Shown here one piece after another: positions 8,785 through 17,723 of a stretch of 64,000 nt of DNA; the stretch's first letter is position 1, and every line of letters starts with the position of its first letter. The position numbers and the translations under genes were made by a program. Source of the DNA: Rhodovulum sp. ES.010 (GTDB lineage Bacteria > Pseudomonadota > Alphaproteobacteria > Rhodobacterales > Rhodobacteraceae); assembly GCF_900142935.1 (NCBI RefSeq), contig NZ_FSRS01000001.1:1002001-1066000 (forward strand), read 5' to 3'. Below the pieces are notes generated by a model that saw nothing but the letters and a program-made list of their open reading frames with translations, did not search any database and was not told the origin of the DNA.

Positions 8785-10182
8785 TTGACCGCCTCCCCGG
8801 ATCTGCTTGACCGGCTCAACGCCCTCGACCGCGCGTTCGACGCCGCCAATCGCCAGGCCGACGAGCCTGACGCGGCGGTTCGTCTGCTGGAGCGAGCGGC
8901 GGAGAACGTTCTGGGCAACCGGGTCGGGGCCGAGGACCATGAGGCGCTCGAACGGGCCTGCACCGACCGGCGTGCCGGCCCCGTGGCGCTGGCCCTCGCC
9001 GCGCGCGCTGCGCTCGCGGCGGGCGCGCGCGAGACCGCCGTCGCGTTGCTGCGCCGTGCCCAGGCGCGGGCGGCCAATCACCTGACGCTCCAGCGCATGC
9101 TGGCCGAGGCCGAGGAGCGGCCCGAGCGCGACGACGCCTTCGCCGACCGGTTCTGCGCCGCGCCCTTCGAGAACATCGAAACCCAGCCCGGAGGCGACGT
9201 GCATTTCTGTTGCCCGGCCTGGCTGCCCGTGCCGATCGGCAATCTCGGTGCGCAAAGCGCGGGGGAAATCTGGAACTCCCCCGCCGCCCAGACGATCCGC
9301 GCCTCGATCCATGACGGCTCCTATCGGTTCTGCAGCCGCACCCATTGCCCCAAGCTCTCGGGCGATACGCTGCCCCGTAACGAGGAATTGACCAAGGCCA
9401 GCCAGCGCCGTGTCGCGCAGGCGCGCGCGACCGCGATGGAGGACGGACCGCGCAAGATCGTGCTCTCGCATGACCGGTCCTGCAACCTGTCCTGCCCGTC
9501 CTGCCGGAAGGACCTGATCCTCGCCCGCCGGCCCGAGCAGGCGGCGATGAACAAGATGGCCGACGAGGTACTGTTTCCGCTGATGCGGGGCGCGGACCGG
9601 CTGCGCGTCACGGCAAGCGGCGACCCGTTCGGAAGCGCGCATTTCCAGTATGTGCTGCGCCATCTCGACCGGGCACACGCGCCGCACTTGAAGCTCGACC
9701 TGCAGACCAACGGCGTGCTGCTGACGCCCGCGCTCTGGGAGCGGCTAAAGCTGGAGGGCAAGGTCGGGATGCTACTGGTCTCGGCCGATGCCGCGCGCGC
9801 CGAAACCTATGCGGTGCTGCGCCGGGGTGGTCGCTGGGACGACCTGCGGCGCAATCTCGATTTCTTCGCCGAGTTGCGTGGTGCGGGCCGGATCGATCTC
9901 TTCCGGCTCGATTTCGTGGTCCAGTCCGCGAATTTCCGCGAGATGCCCGACTTCGTGCAACTCGCCCGCGCGGTGGGCTGCGACGGGGTCAAGTTCCAGA
10001 TGATCCGGAGTTGGGGCACCTATTCGCCCGAGGAGTTTGCAACGGTCGACATTTCCAACCCGGCCCACCCTGACCATGACGCGTTCCTCGGCGTTCTGCG
10101 CGACCCCGTCCTGCGCCCGCCCTTCGCCGAGTTTTGGGGCATGCAGCGGGCGCTGGCCGATGCGCGGTGCAACGCCGCATGA
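8785..10182 (+). CDS. Radical SAM protein with N-terminal SPASM-like Cys region
   Basis: With the TTG start at 8785 (GAGGAT eight bases upstream) the protein is 465 residues. Residues about 1-115 are Ala-rich helical repeats. Residues 124-190 are Cys-rich (C124, C142, C143, C183, C188), with IGNL and EIWNSPAAQTIRASIHDGSYRFC, which strongly resembles the SPASM accessory cluster that usually lies C-terminal. The radical SAM core begins at about 225 with CNLSCPSC (C233, C237, C240), followed by TASGDPFGS and LQTNGVLL. The enzyme should bind SAM on a 4Fe-4S cluster and make a 5'-deoxyadenosyl radical. The substrate is unknown and no precursor peptide is obvious nearby. A longer form could begin at TTG 8719, overlapping the upstream stop. 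Confidence 0.85.
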   Translation: MTASPDLLDRLNALDRAFDAANRQADEPDAAVRLLERAAENVLGNRVGAEDHEALERACTDRRAGPVALALAARAALAAGARETAVALLRRAQARAANHLTLQRMLAEAEERPERDDAFADRFCAAPFENIETQPGGDVHFCCPAWLPVPIGNLGAQSAGEIWNSPAAQTIRASIHDGSYRFCSRTHCPKLSGDTLPRNEELTKASQRRVAQARATAMEDGPRKIVLSHDRSCNLSCPSCRKDLILARRPEQAAMNKMADEVLFPLMRGADRLRVTASGDPFGSAHFQYVLRHLDRAHAPHLKLDLQTNGVLLTPALWERLKLEGKVGMLLVSADAARAETYAVLRRGGRWDDLRRNLDFFAELRGAGRIDLFRLDFVVQSANFREMPDFVQLARAVGCDGVKFQMIRSWGTYSPEEFATVDISNPAHPDHDAFLGVLRDPVLRPPFAEFWGMQRALADARCNAA

Positions 10183-10285
10183 ACGGTCGGCCCGCCGGCC
10201 CTTCGCGGCGCCCCCCTGTTTTCGAACATGCGTTTCTACGCGAAACAATAACTCGTATCTTCGTCGCTGGATTTAGCATCGAAGC

Positions 10286-10299
10286 TTGATCCAGATCAT
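10286..10299. promoter_or_regulatory. FNR/FnrL-type box upstream of cytochrome c peroxidase
   Basis: TTGATCCAGATCAT matches the FNR consensus TTGAT-N4-ATCAA at nine of ten fixed positions. It lies 68 bases before the peroxidase ATG, with a plausible -10 (TATTCT/TCTAAT) about 20 bases downstream. The box would therefore sit near -40, the classic activating position. Confidence 0.8.
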
Positions 10300-10366
10300 G
10301 TGACGACCTTGGACCTATTCTAATGTGAGCCCGACGCGTGAACCCCAGCGATGAAACGGTGCACCC

Positions 10367-11410
10367 ATGAAAGATCTTCTCACCACCGGCCTGCTGACAA
10401 CGGCGATGAGTCTTCCTGCCGCGGCCCAGGATCTTCGGCAGATCGCGCTCGACTATTTCGAGCCGCTGCCCTCGACCATTCCGCAGATGGAAGACAACCG
10501 GGTGACGCCTGAAAAGATCGAGCTCGGCAAGGCACTGTTCTTCGACCCGCGCCTGTCGGCGTCGGGCGTCTTTTCCTGCTATTCCTGCCACAACCTGACC
10601 ACCGGCGGCGATGACAACCTGGAAACATCCATCGGCCATGGCTGGCAAAAAGGGCCGCGCAACGCGCCCACGGTGCTGAACGCCGTTCTCAACATCGCGC
10701 AGTTCTGGGACGGCCGCGCCGAGGACCTGAAGGCCCAGGCCAAGGGGCCGGTGCAGGCCGGCGTCGAGATGGCCAACACGCCCGAGAACGTCGTCGCGAC
10801 GCTGAATTCGATGCAGCAATACAGGGACTGGTTCGCCGAGGCCTTCCCGGGCGAGGCCGACGCCGTCACTTTCGACAACATGGCCCGCGCGATCGAGGCG
10901 TTCGAGGCCACGCTGATCACCCCCGCCCCGTTTGACGCCTTCCTGAACGGCGACGACATGGCGCTGGACGACACCCAGAAGGAGGGGCTTCAGCTCTTCG
11001 TCGACAAGGGCTGCGTGAGCTGCCACAGCGGGGTCAACCTCGGCGGCAACGGCTACTACCCGTTCGGTCTGGTCGAGAAGCCCGGCGCCGACATCCTGCC
11101 CGAGGGTGACAAGGGCCGCTATGCGGTGACCGAGACGGCGATCGACGAGTACGTTTTCCGCGCCGCGCCACTGCGCAACATCGCGGTGACGGCACCCTAT
11201 TTCCACTCTGGCCAGGTCTGGGATCTGAAGACAGCAGTGCAGGTGATGGGCGTCGCGCAGTTGGGCCAGGAGGTCAGCGACGAGGAGGCCGACAAGATCG
11301 TGGCCTTCATGCACAGCCTGACCGGCGAGATGCCCGAGATCACCACGCCGGTCTTGCCGGCAGAAACGGCCTCGACGCCGCGGCCGACCGCCGAGCTGTT
11401 GCCGCAATAG
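10367..11410 (+). CDS. ccpA: Di-heme cytochrome c peroxidase
   Basis: This 347-residue periplasmic enzyme of the CCP/MauG family reduces hydrogen peroxide using electrons from small cytochromes. It has a signal peptide ending at AAA-QDL, and two CXXCH heme sites, CYSCH at 71-75 and CVSCH at 216-220. Other family marks are LGKALFFDPRLS, RNAPTVLNA, FWDGRAEDL, and the late LRNIAVTAPYFHSGQ segment. The C-terminal tail (TPVLPAETASTPRPT) is Pro/Thr-rich and probably disordered. An FNR box upstream suggests induction under low oxygen, as known for ccp genes in related organisms. The gene is monocistronic, and a bidirectional hairpin separates it from gdhA. Confidence 0.96.
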   Translation: MKDLLTTGLLTTAMSLPAAAQDLRQIALDYFEPLPSTIPQMEDNRVTPEKIELGKALFFDPRLSASGVFSCYSCHNLTTGGDDNLETSIGHGWQKGPRNAPTVLNAVLNIAQFWDGRAEDLKAQAKGPVQAGVEMANTPENVVATLNSMQQYRDWFAEAFPGEADAVTFDNMARAIEAFEATLITPAPFDAFLNGDDMALDDTQKEGLQLFVDKGCVSCHSGVNLGGNGYYPFGLVEKPGADILPEGDKGRYAVTETAIDEYVFRAAPLRNIAVTAPYFHSGQVWDLKTAVQVMGVAQLGQEVSDEEADKIVAFMHSLTGEMPEITTPVLPAETASTPRPTAELLPQ

Positions 11411-11443
11411 CGGACCGTCGCGCCTCACGGTCGCAGGCTGTGC

Positions 11444-11470
11444 GGGCCGGCCGTCGTGGCCGGCCCTCTT
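11444..11470. terminator. Bidirectional hairpin between ccpA and gdhA
   Basis: GGGCCGGCC and GGCCGGCCC form a 9-bp perfect stem with a GTCGT loop, followed by TCTT on the plus strand. It lies between convergent genes. Confidence 0.7.
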
Positions 11471-11485
11471 GCGTTGGTCCTGTGC

Positions 11486-12832
11486 TCAGAGCACGCCGTA
11501 GGCCGCGATCGCCGTTGCCACCTTACGATAGGCCGCGACGTTGGCGCCGCGGCGATAGTCGATCCGGTTGCCGTCGCGCCCCTCTTCGGCCGCGCGGTTG
11601 TGGATCTCGCCCATGATGCGGCGAAGCGCGCGATCGACGTCTTCGGGGTCGAGCGGCCGGATGCTCGAATTCTGGCTCATCTCCAGCCCCGAGATGGCGA
11701 CGCCGCCCGCATTGGTGGCCTTTCCGGGAGCGTAGCCCACGCCCGCCTCGCGCAGCGCCTCCATCGCATCGCGGGTGAGCGGCATGTTCGCCCCCTCGGC
11801 CAGCACCCGGAGCCCCGCGTCCATCGCCGACTTGGCCGCTTTCGCGTCGATCTCGTTCTGGGTCGCGCAGGGAAGGCCGATCTCGGCTTCGACCAGCCCC
11901 CATGGTGCGACGCCCTCACGAAAGGCGAGTCCAAGACCGCGGGGCGGGTCGGCAACATCCTGGCCTGCCTGCTTCCGCTCGCGTACCCAGTCGAGCGCAT
12001 CCTGGCCCATGCCGTCCTCAGCCACCAGCGTGCCAGACCGGTCCGACAGCGTGACGACCTTTGCGCCCTCGCAGATCGCCTTTTCCGCGGCATGGGCCGC
12101 CACATTGCCCTTGCCGGAGATCGCCACGCGGCGCCTGGCCAGTTCGCGCCCTTCTTCGGCCAGCATCGCCTCGACGAAATAGACGAGCCCGTAGCCCGTG
12201 GCTTCGACCCTCAGCGCGCTGCCGCCGAACGCCTCGCCCTTGCCGGTAAGTGCACCGTGAAACTGGCCCCTGAGGCGTTTGTAGGCGCCGAACAGATAGC
12301 CGATCTCGCGCGGGCCCACGTTTATGTCGCCCGCGGGAACATCCTCGTCGGGGCCGATATAGCGGGCGAGTTCGGTCATGAAGGCCTGGCAGAAGCGCAT
12401 GATCTCGGCCTCGCTGCGGCCGCGCGGGTCGAAATCCGCCCCGCCCTTGCCACCGCCGAGCGGCAGGCCTGTCAGCGCGTTCTTGAACACCTGCTCGAAG
12501 CCCAGAAACTTCAGTACCGATGGGCAGACCCCCGGTGAGAACCGAAGCCCGCCTTTGTAAGGCCCAATCGCGTTCGAGGTCTGAACGCGCCAGCCGGAAT
12601 TGATCTCGACCTCGCCATCGTCGTTCTCCCAGACCACGCGAAAGCCGATGATCCGGTCCGGCTCGGTCAGCCGTTCCAGCACGCGCGCACGCGCCCAGGC
12701 GGCGTGGGCCTTCTCGACGGTCAGAACGTCAAAGGCCACCTCCCCGACGGCTTGCAGGAATTCGTCCTGACCTGCATTGCGGGCGGCCACGCGGCCCATG
12801 AAAGATTGCAGTAGCTTCGCGCGATCGGTCAT
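11486..12832 (-). CDS. gdhA: Glutamate dehydrogenase, NADP-specific type
   Basis: This 448-residue enzyme interconverts 2-oxoglutarate plus ammonia and glutamate in the cytosol. It has the hexameric GDH layout. The substrate domain contains GWRVQTSNAIGPYKGGLRF and the catalytic lysine stretch LPLGGGKGGADFDPRGRS. VPAGDINVGPREIGYLFG follows, and a Rossmann domain comes after that (VAISGKGNVAAHAAEKA). The ending NRIDYRRGANVAAYRKVATAIAAYGVL is typical of the bacterial NADP form. It gives a low-affinity ammonia route complementing glnA. The start ATG at 12832 has no strong ribosome site but matches family length. Confidence 0.96.
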   Translation of the reverse strand: MTDRAKLLQSFMGRVAARNAGQDEFLQAVGEVAFDVLTVEKAHAAWARARVLERLTEPDRIIGFRVVWENDDGEVEINSGWRVQTSNAIGPYKGGLRFSPGVCPSVLKFLGFEQVFKNALTGLPLGGGKGGADFDPRGRSEAEIMRFCQAFMTELARYIGPDEDVPAGDINVGPREIGYLFGAYKRLRGQFHGALTGKGEAFGGSALRVEATGYGLVYFVEAMLAEEGRELARRRVAISGKGNVAAHAAEKAICEGAKVVTLSDRSGTLVAEDGMGQDALDWVRERKQAGQDVADPPRGLGLAFREGVAPWGLVEAEIGLPCATQNEIDAKAAKSAMDAGLRVLAEGANMPLTRDAMEALREAGVGYAPGKATNAGGVAISGLEMSQNSSIRPLDPEDVDRALRRIMGEIHNRAAEEGRDGNRIDYRRGANVAAYRKVATAIAAYGVL

Positions 12833-12923
12833 ATCGCCTCCTGCATAGTGGATTAGGGCCGACGCCGGCCGCGCACAGCACTGTCACGCGGGCGTGTCGC
12901 ATGCAGTTCGCGCGGTGCCCGGC

Positions 12924-14225
12924 CTACTCCTCGCGGAAGGCGCGTTCGAAATATACCGCGATGGGGCGAAGGAGGTAAGAGAGCGGGGTGCGGTCGCGGG
13001 TGCGCAGGAACGCCTCCGCCGGCATGCCGGGCAACAGTTCAACTCCGGGCATGTCCTCCAGCACCGAGGTGTCGGGCAGGATCACGGCCTCGTAATAGGT
13101 CTGCTTGGTCGCCTCGTCGGTGAGCGCGTCGGCCGAGATGCGCAGCACCTCGCCCGGCACTTCCGGGGTCGTGCGCGCGTCGAACGTTGTCAGCCGCAGG
13201 AAGACCGGCTGCCCCGGGAAGACCTGGTCGATATCGGTCGTCTCAATGCGCGCCGAGACCAGCAGCGCCTGCCCGCCGGGGACCACGTACATCATCGGCT
13301 CGGCCGGTTGGACCACCGCGCGCACCGCGAAAATCGACGAGCCGAACACCACGCCATCGCTAGGGCTGCGCACGTCCAGCCGCGACAGCTGCTCGATCAG
13401 GCTGAGGCGGCGCTCCTCCAATTCGATCTCGCTGTATTGAAGGTCGCGCAGCTGGGTGATCGCCTCTTCGCGCCGGCTTTCCGCCAGGCGCAGCGCCTGC
13501 ACGGACAGTTCCGAAATGCGCGCCCGGCTCTCGGCCACCTGCGAGGTCAGCCGCCCGATATCGCCCTCGAGCCCCGCCTCGTCGCGCTGCAGCGCGAGAA
13601 CCTGGCCCACGGGTACGAGGTTCTGGGCGAAGAGCGTCTCCTTGTCGGTCAGTTCGCGTTCGACAAGGCCGAGCTGTTTTTCCAGCGCCGCGATCTGGGC
13701 CTTGGACCCCTCGATCTGGTTCTCGATCTGGGTCTTCTGCTCGTCGATTTGCTCCAGTTCCTGGGCAAGCGCGGCGCGGCGCGCGACGAACAGGCTTTTC
13801 TGCCCCTCGATCTGGCCGCGTATCCAGTCCGGGTCGAGATTGTCGAAGCCCGACACCTCGCCGATATCCAGCGTCTCGACCCCGTCGCGCTCGGCCATCA
13901 GCCGCGCCTTGCGCACCTCAATCTCGAAAAGCTGTCTCTCGACGATGGCCAATTCCGAGCGCAGGAAGGTACCGTCGAGGCGCAGCAGCACGTCGCCCGC
14001 CTTCACCTCGTCGCCATCCTTGGCCAGGATCTCGCCCACCACGCCGCCGTCGGGATGCTGCACCACCTGACGCTCGCTCTCGACCTTGACAGTCCCGGTT
14101 GCGACGACGGCGCCGGCGATGTTGGTCGCGATGCTCCAGACGCCGAGCCCGCCGACCAGCAGCAGGATCGCGACCGCGCCGACAACGAGCGGCAGGCGCG
14201 CTGAAGGAAGCGTCGGACGGCTCAT
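12924..14225 (-). CDS. Type I secretion membrane fusion protein (HlyD/PrtE family)
   Basis: This 433-residue periplasmic adaptor has one N-terminal transmembrane helix (LPLVVGAVAILLLVGGLGVW). A lipoyl-like half (VVATGTVKVESERQVVQHPDGGVVGEI...GDEVKAGDVLLRLD), a long coiled-coil region of about 200 residues rich in Glu/Gln/Leu, a second lipoyl half and a C-terminal beta domain ending YLLRPIAVYFERAFREE follow. It would connect the inner-membrane ABC exporter to a TolC-like outer-membrane channel. Its ATG overlaps the stop of the ABC transporter gene by four bases, so the two are translationally coupled. No TolC homologue or RTX-type substrate is in the window. Confidence 0.93.
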   Translation of the reverse strand: MSRPTLPSARLPLVVGAVAILLLVGGLGVWSIATNIAGAVVATGTVKVESERQVVQHPDGGVVGEILAKDGDEVKAGDVLLRLDGTFLRSELAIVERQLFEIEVRKARLMAERDGVETLDIGEVSGFDNLDPDWIRGQIEGQKSLFVARRAALAQELEQIDEQKTQIENQIEGSKAQIAALEKQLGLVERELTDKETLFAQNLVPVGQVLALQRDEAGLEGDIGRLTSQVAESRARISELSVQALRLAESRREEAITQLRDLQYSEIELEERRLSLIEQLSRLDVRSPSDGVVFGSSIFAVRAVVQPAEPMMYVVPGGQALLVSARIETTDIDQVFPGQPVFLRLTTFDARTTPEVPGEVLRISADALTDEATKQTYYEAVILPDTSVLEDMPGVELLPGMPAEAFLRTRDRTPLSYLLRPIAVYFERAFREE

Positions 14226-15991
14226 TCGCCAACCTCCTGTCGCGCTGCGGCCGGAGCCGCGGCCCCAGCCCCCCGAGCGCCGTCCATCGCGCGCTGCACG
14301 TTGCCGGCGTTCTTCATCAGCGAGCGCACGATCTCGTCGCGCGGGCCAAGGGCCTTCTGCATGCCGCCATCGATCACGAGCAGCCGGTCGCAGACCGCGA
14401 TGGCCGAGGGCCGATGTGTCATGATGAGCACCGATTTCCCGGCCTTCTTCATGTCGCTGACCACGGCATTGAGGGCCTCGGAGCCTTCGGCGTCGAGGGC
14501 CGAGTTCGGCTCGTCCAGCACCAGAAGCACGGGGTCGTGATAGAGCGCACGCGCAAGGGCCAGGCGCTGGCGTTGGCCGCCCGACAACAGCACACTGCCC
14601 TCCACAACGGGCGTATCGTACCCATTGGGAAGGCGCAGCACGATCTCGTGCACTCGGGCCAGCTTGGCGGCTTCGACAACGCGCCCGGCATCGGGCTCCA
14701 GCGCCATGTGGGCGATGTTCTCGGCGACCGTGCCATCGAAAAAGCGCACGTCCTGCGGCAGGCAGCCGATGTGACGGCCCAGCCGCTCGGGCCCGTACTG
14801 GTCGAGCGTGGCGCCCGCGAGCCGGACCTCGCCCGCGGTGGGCGTTACCAGCCCCTGTATAACGCGCGCAAGACTGGTCTTGCCCGCCCCGCTCTTGCCG
14901 ATCACGCCAAGCGCCTCGCCCGGCTCGAGTTCGAAACTGATGCCGTAGAGGATCGGCGGCGTGCTGGCGGAGCTTCTCAGCGCCACATTGCTCAGCGACA
15001 GGCGCGCCTCCGGCGGGGGCAGCTCGGTCGGGGCGCGGCGCGCGGGAATGCCCTTAAGGAAGTCCGCGAGGCTGGTCCAGCCGCTGCGCGCCCGCTGGAT
15101 CGCCGGCCACTGGCCGAGCACCTGATCGACTGGCGCCAGCGCGCGCCCCAGGAGGATCGAGGCCGCGATCATCGCACCCGGCGTCAACTGCTGCTCCAGC
15201 ACGAGCCACGCGCCAAGCGCCAGCATTGCCGACTGCAGGAAGAAGCGGAAGGCGCGCGAAAAGGACGAGAACGTGCCGGTGAGGTCGTTGGCACCCAGCC
15301 CCTTGGTACCGGCCTCGTCCAGCAGCCGCGCCCAGCGTTCCGCCATCACCGGCGCCATTCCCTGCGACCAGATCAGCGCGCCGCCCTCTTCCGACTGGCG
15401 GGCGATCCGCTGTGCCTGGTGGGATATGCCCTGCGACTTCTCAAGCGCCTTGCGGGTGACCAGGCGGTTGATCAGCGTCACGGCGATCAGTAACCCCCCG
15501 CCGGCAATGGCGAGCCAGCCGAGCAACGGATGAAAGATGAAGATCGCGGCCAAGAAGATCGGCGTCCAAGGCAGGTCGAACAGCGCCATAAGCACGGGCG
15601 AGCCAAAGATGTTACGCACCGCGTCGAGGTCGTAAAGGGCTGTCGCGCCTGGCCCCTGCCCGCCGCGGATCGCCGCCCGCTCGATCACCGCCGCGAACAC
15701 GCGCCGCCCGAATACCGCCTGAAGCCGCGCACCGATCCGCGCCATCACCCGGCCGCGCGCGAAATCGAGCAGCCAGTAAAAGAAGTAGAGCGCCGCGACC
15801 AGGATGAAGAGCGCGACCAGCGTCTCCTCGGACCGCGATCCCAGAACCCGATCGTAGACTTGCAGCATGAAAAGCGGGCCGGTCAGCATCAGCAGGTTGG
15901 TGAACACGCTGAACACCAGCACCGCAAGGAAAAGGCCGCGGCTTCGGGCGCGGGCCAGACTGAACGCATCGCCGTCCTCGGGCCGGCTCAT
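14222..15991 (-). CDS. Type I secretion ABC transporter (permease-ATPase, PrtD/LapB-like)
   Basis: The protein is 589 residues from the ATG at 15991 (MSRPEDGDAF); the frame is open further upstream but lacks family-like sequence. An N-terminal membrane domain contains FTNLLMLTGPLFMLQVYDRVL and further helices. A C-terminal nucleotide-binding domain has Walker A GKSGAGKTS, Q-loop region LPQDVRFFDGTVAENIA, signature LLSGGQRQR and Walker B VLLVLDEPNSALD, then H in THRPSAIAVCD. It lacks a C39 peptidase domain, so substrates would keep a C-terminal secretion signal. It powers export of an unknown protein together with the adjacent adaptor. The 283-base gap to fdsR holds divergent promoters, and I see no other gene there. 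Confidence 0.93.
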   Translation of the reverse strand: MSRPEDGDAFSLARARSRGLFLAVLVFSVFTNLLMLTGPLFMLQVYDRVLGSRSEETLVALFILVAALYFFYWLLDFARGRVMARIGARLQAVFGRRVFAAVIERAAIRGGQGPGATALYDLDAVRNIFGSPVLMALFDLPWTPIFLAAIFIFHPLLGWLAIAGGGLLIAVTLINRLVTRKALEKSQGISHQAQRIARQSEEGGALIWSQGMAPVMAERWARLLDEAGTKGLGANDLTGTFSSFSRAFRFFLQSAMLALGAWLVLEQQLTPGAMIAASILLGRALAPVDQVLGQWPAIQRARSGWTSLADFLKGIPARRAPTELPPPEARLSLSNVALRSSASTPPILYGISFELEPGEALGVIGKSGAGKTSLARVIQGLVTPTAGEVRLAGATLDQYGPERLGRHIGCLPQDVRFFDGTVAENIAHMALEPDAGRVVEAAKLARVHEIVLRLPNGYDTPVVEGSVLLSGGQRQRLALARALYHDPVLLVLDEPNSALDAEGSEALNAVVSDMKKAGKSVLIMTHRPSAIAVCDRLLVIDGGMQKALGPRDEIVRSLMKNAGNVQRAMDGARGAGAAAPAAARQEVGE

Positions 15992-16274
15992 GAACGCGGG
16001 CTCCGGGCGGGGTGCGGCGCGCGGGCGACGGCCGATCGCGGCAGCGGGAAACGGGTGCTGGGCCTCATCGGTCTTCCTTGTGTCCGGACACGGGACGAGC
16101 GCAGGATGCCGGCGCGCACGGGCCTCGCGAGTCACGAAGCGACACAAAGCGCGTTCGGCGCGAAATTTCAAGCACGGGCTTGGTCAAGACCGCGAGAACG
16201 TCGGCGATCGGCAAGAAACGGCGTTGCCCGCCTCCGGCGCCGGTGCGATCCTCCGCCGCGAGGGAGACCGGGCC

Positions 16275-17159
16275 ATGATCGACAAGCTGGAGATGTTCAT
16301 CGCGCTGGCGCGCGAGCAGCATTTCGGCCGCGCGGCCGAGGCCTGCGGGGTGACCCAGCCGACCCTTTCGGCCGCGATCAAGCAGCTCGAAGAGCAGCTC
16401 GGCGTGATGCTGGTCTGGCGCGGCTCGCGCTATGGCGGGCTAACGCCCGAGGGCGCGCGGGTTCTGGAACGTGCGCGCACCATCGTCGCCGATACCCGCG
16501 CGCTGCGCGAGGAGATGCGGGCGGTCAAGAAGGGGCTTTCGGGCGATCTCAGGATCGCGGCGATTCCCACCGCGCTCGCCGCGGTCAGCGCGCTGACCGA
16601 CCCGCTCACCGCGCGCCATCCCAACATCCGCATCACGGTGCTGTCGCGCACGTCCATGGAGATTCTCAAGATGCTGGACGATCTGCAGATCGATGCCGGG
16701 ATCACCTATCTCGACAACGAGCCGCTCGGCCGGGTCACCACGCTGCCGCTGTATGCCGAGCACTACAATCTGGTGGTCTCCGGCAGCAGCCCTCTGGCCG
16801 AGCGTGCCTCGATGACCTGGGCCGAGGCGGCGGAGTCGCCGCTCTGCCTGCTGACGCCAGACATGCAGAACCGCCGCATCGTCGACCGCCACATGGCCGA
16901 GGGTGGCGCGTCGGCGCAGCCGCGGCTCGAATCGAACTCGGTGATCACGCTGATCGCCCATGTGCAGTCGGGCGGCTGGGCGACGATCCTGCCCCGGCGC
17001 AGCGCGGCGCCCTTCCTCGATGGCGGCACGCTGGTCGCGATCCCGCTGACCGACCCCGAGGCCGAACACGAGGTGGGCCTCGTCGCGCCCCATCGCGAGC
17101 CCCACACGCCGGTGCTGGCTGCGCTAATCGACGCGGCGCGGCGAGCCGCCAGTCGATAG
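16275..17159 (+). CDS. LysR-family regulator of the formate dehydrogenase operon
   Basis: This 294-residue LysR-type regulator has the N-terminal winged helix (FIALAREQHFGRAAEACGVTQPTLSAAIKQLEEQLGVMLV) and a C-terminal effector domain. It lies 87 bases upstream of fdsG on the same strand, the usual place for the fds operon's LysR gene, so formate-responsive control is likely. The ATG at 16275 follows AGGGAG. A perfect inverted repeat with T-N11-A geometry covers its stop codon and the start of the gap to fdsG, a likely binding site. The effector is inferred rather than visible. It could also be called OxyR-like by sequence, but the context argues for the formate role. Confidence 0.88.
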   Translation: MIDKLEMFIALAREQHFGRAAEACGVTQPTLSAAIKQLEEQLGVMLVWRGSRYGGLTPEGARVLERARTIVADTRALREEMRAVKKGLSGDLRIAAIPTALAAVSALTDPLTARHPNIRITVLSRTSMEILKMLDDLQIDAGITYLDNEPLGRVTTLPLYAEHYNLVVSGSSPLAERASMTWAEAAESPLCLLTPDMQNRRIVDRHMAEGGASAQPRLESNSVITLIAHVQSGGWATILPRRSAAPFLDGGTLVAIPLTDPEAEHEVGLVAPHREPHTPVLAALIDAARRAASR

Positions 17160-17174
17160 AGAACTTCTATCGAC
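17152..17174. promoter_or_regulatory. Probable LysR operator for the fds operon
   Basis: GTCGATAG-N7-CTATCGAC is a perfect 8-bp inverted repeat. It contains ATAG-N7-CTAT, which is T-N11-A, the LysR box geometry. It spans the regulator's stop codon and lies about 73 bases before fdsG. It could alternatively act as a weak transcription stop, but there is no T-tract. Confidence 0.65.
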
Positions 17175-17246
17175 CCACGAATCGCCGGCATTGATCGGGT
17201 CGGGCGCGTTTTGGCACACTGTGGCATGCAAAGCAGGGAGCGCGCG

Positions 17247-17723
17247 ATGACCGAGGCCGGCAGGTCGACACTCGAATTGCGGGTGCGAGAGATCGCGGCC
17301 GCGCATACTCGGATCGACGGACCGCTCCTGCCCGTCCTGCACGAGGTGCAGCACGCGCTGGGATACATCCCGCGCGAGGCGTTCGCCCCGATCGCCGAGG
17401 AACTCGACCTCAGCCTGGCCGAGATCCACGGCGTGGTCTCCTTCTACCCCGATTTCCGCACCGAACCGGCCGGGCGCCGCACGGTCAGGGTCTGCCGCGC
17501 CGAGGCCTGCCAGGCGGTGGGCGCAGCGCGACTGGGCGCCGATCTGCGCGCGCGGCTCGGCGTCGACTGGCACGAAACCACCGCCGACGGCGCGGTGACG
17601 CTGGAGCCCGTCTATTGCCTCGGTCTCTGCGCCTGCGGCCCCGCGGCGCTGGTGGACGACACGCCGGTGGCGCGCGCGACAGCCGAGGACCTGGAACGCC
17701 GCGCCCGCGAGGTGGTGGGATGA
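17247..17723 (+). CDS. fdsG: NAD-dependent formate dehydrogenase gamma subunit (FdsG, NuoE-like)
   Basis: This 158-residue thioredoxin-fold 2Fe-2S protein resembles NuoE of complex I. Cluster ligands are C83 and C88 (VCRAEACQAVGA) and C124 and C128 (YCLGLCACGPA). The N-terminal half has LLPVLHEVQHALGYIP and the LAEIHGVVSFYPDF segment typical of NuoE. It passes electrons toward the FMN of FdsB. The ATG at 17247 follows GCAGGGAG, whereas the in-frame ATG at 17211 lacks one. The stop overlaps the fdsB ATG (ATGA), so it is the first gene of a coupled fdsGBA-fdhD-fdsD operon. Confidence 0.96.
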   Translation: MTEAGRSTLELRVREIAAAHTRIDGPLLPVLHEVQHALGYIPREAFAPIAEELDLSLAEIHGVVSFYPDFRTEPAGRRTVRVCRAEACQAVGAARLGADLRARLGVDWHETTADGAVTLEPVYCLGLCACGPAALVDDTPVARATAEDLERRAREVVG

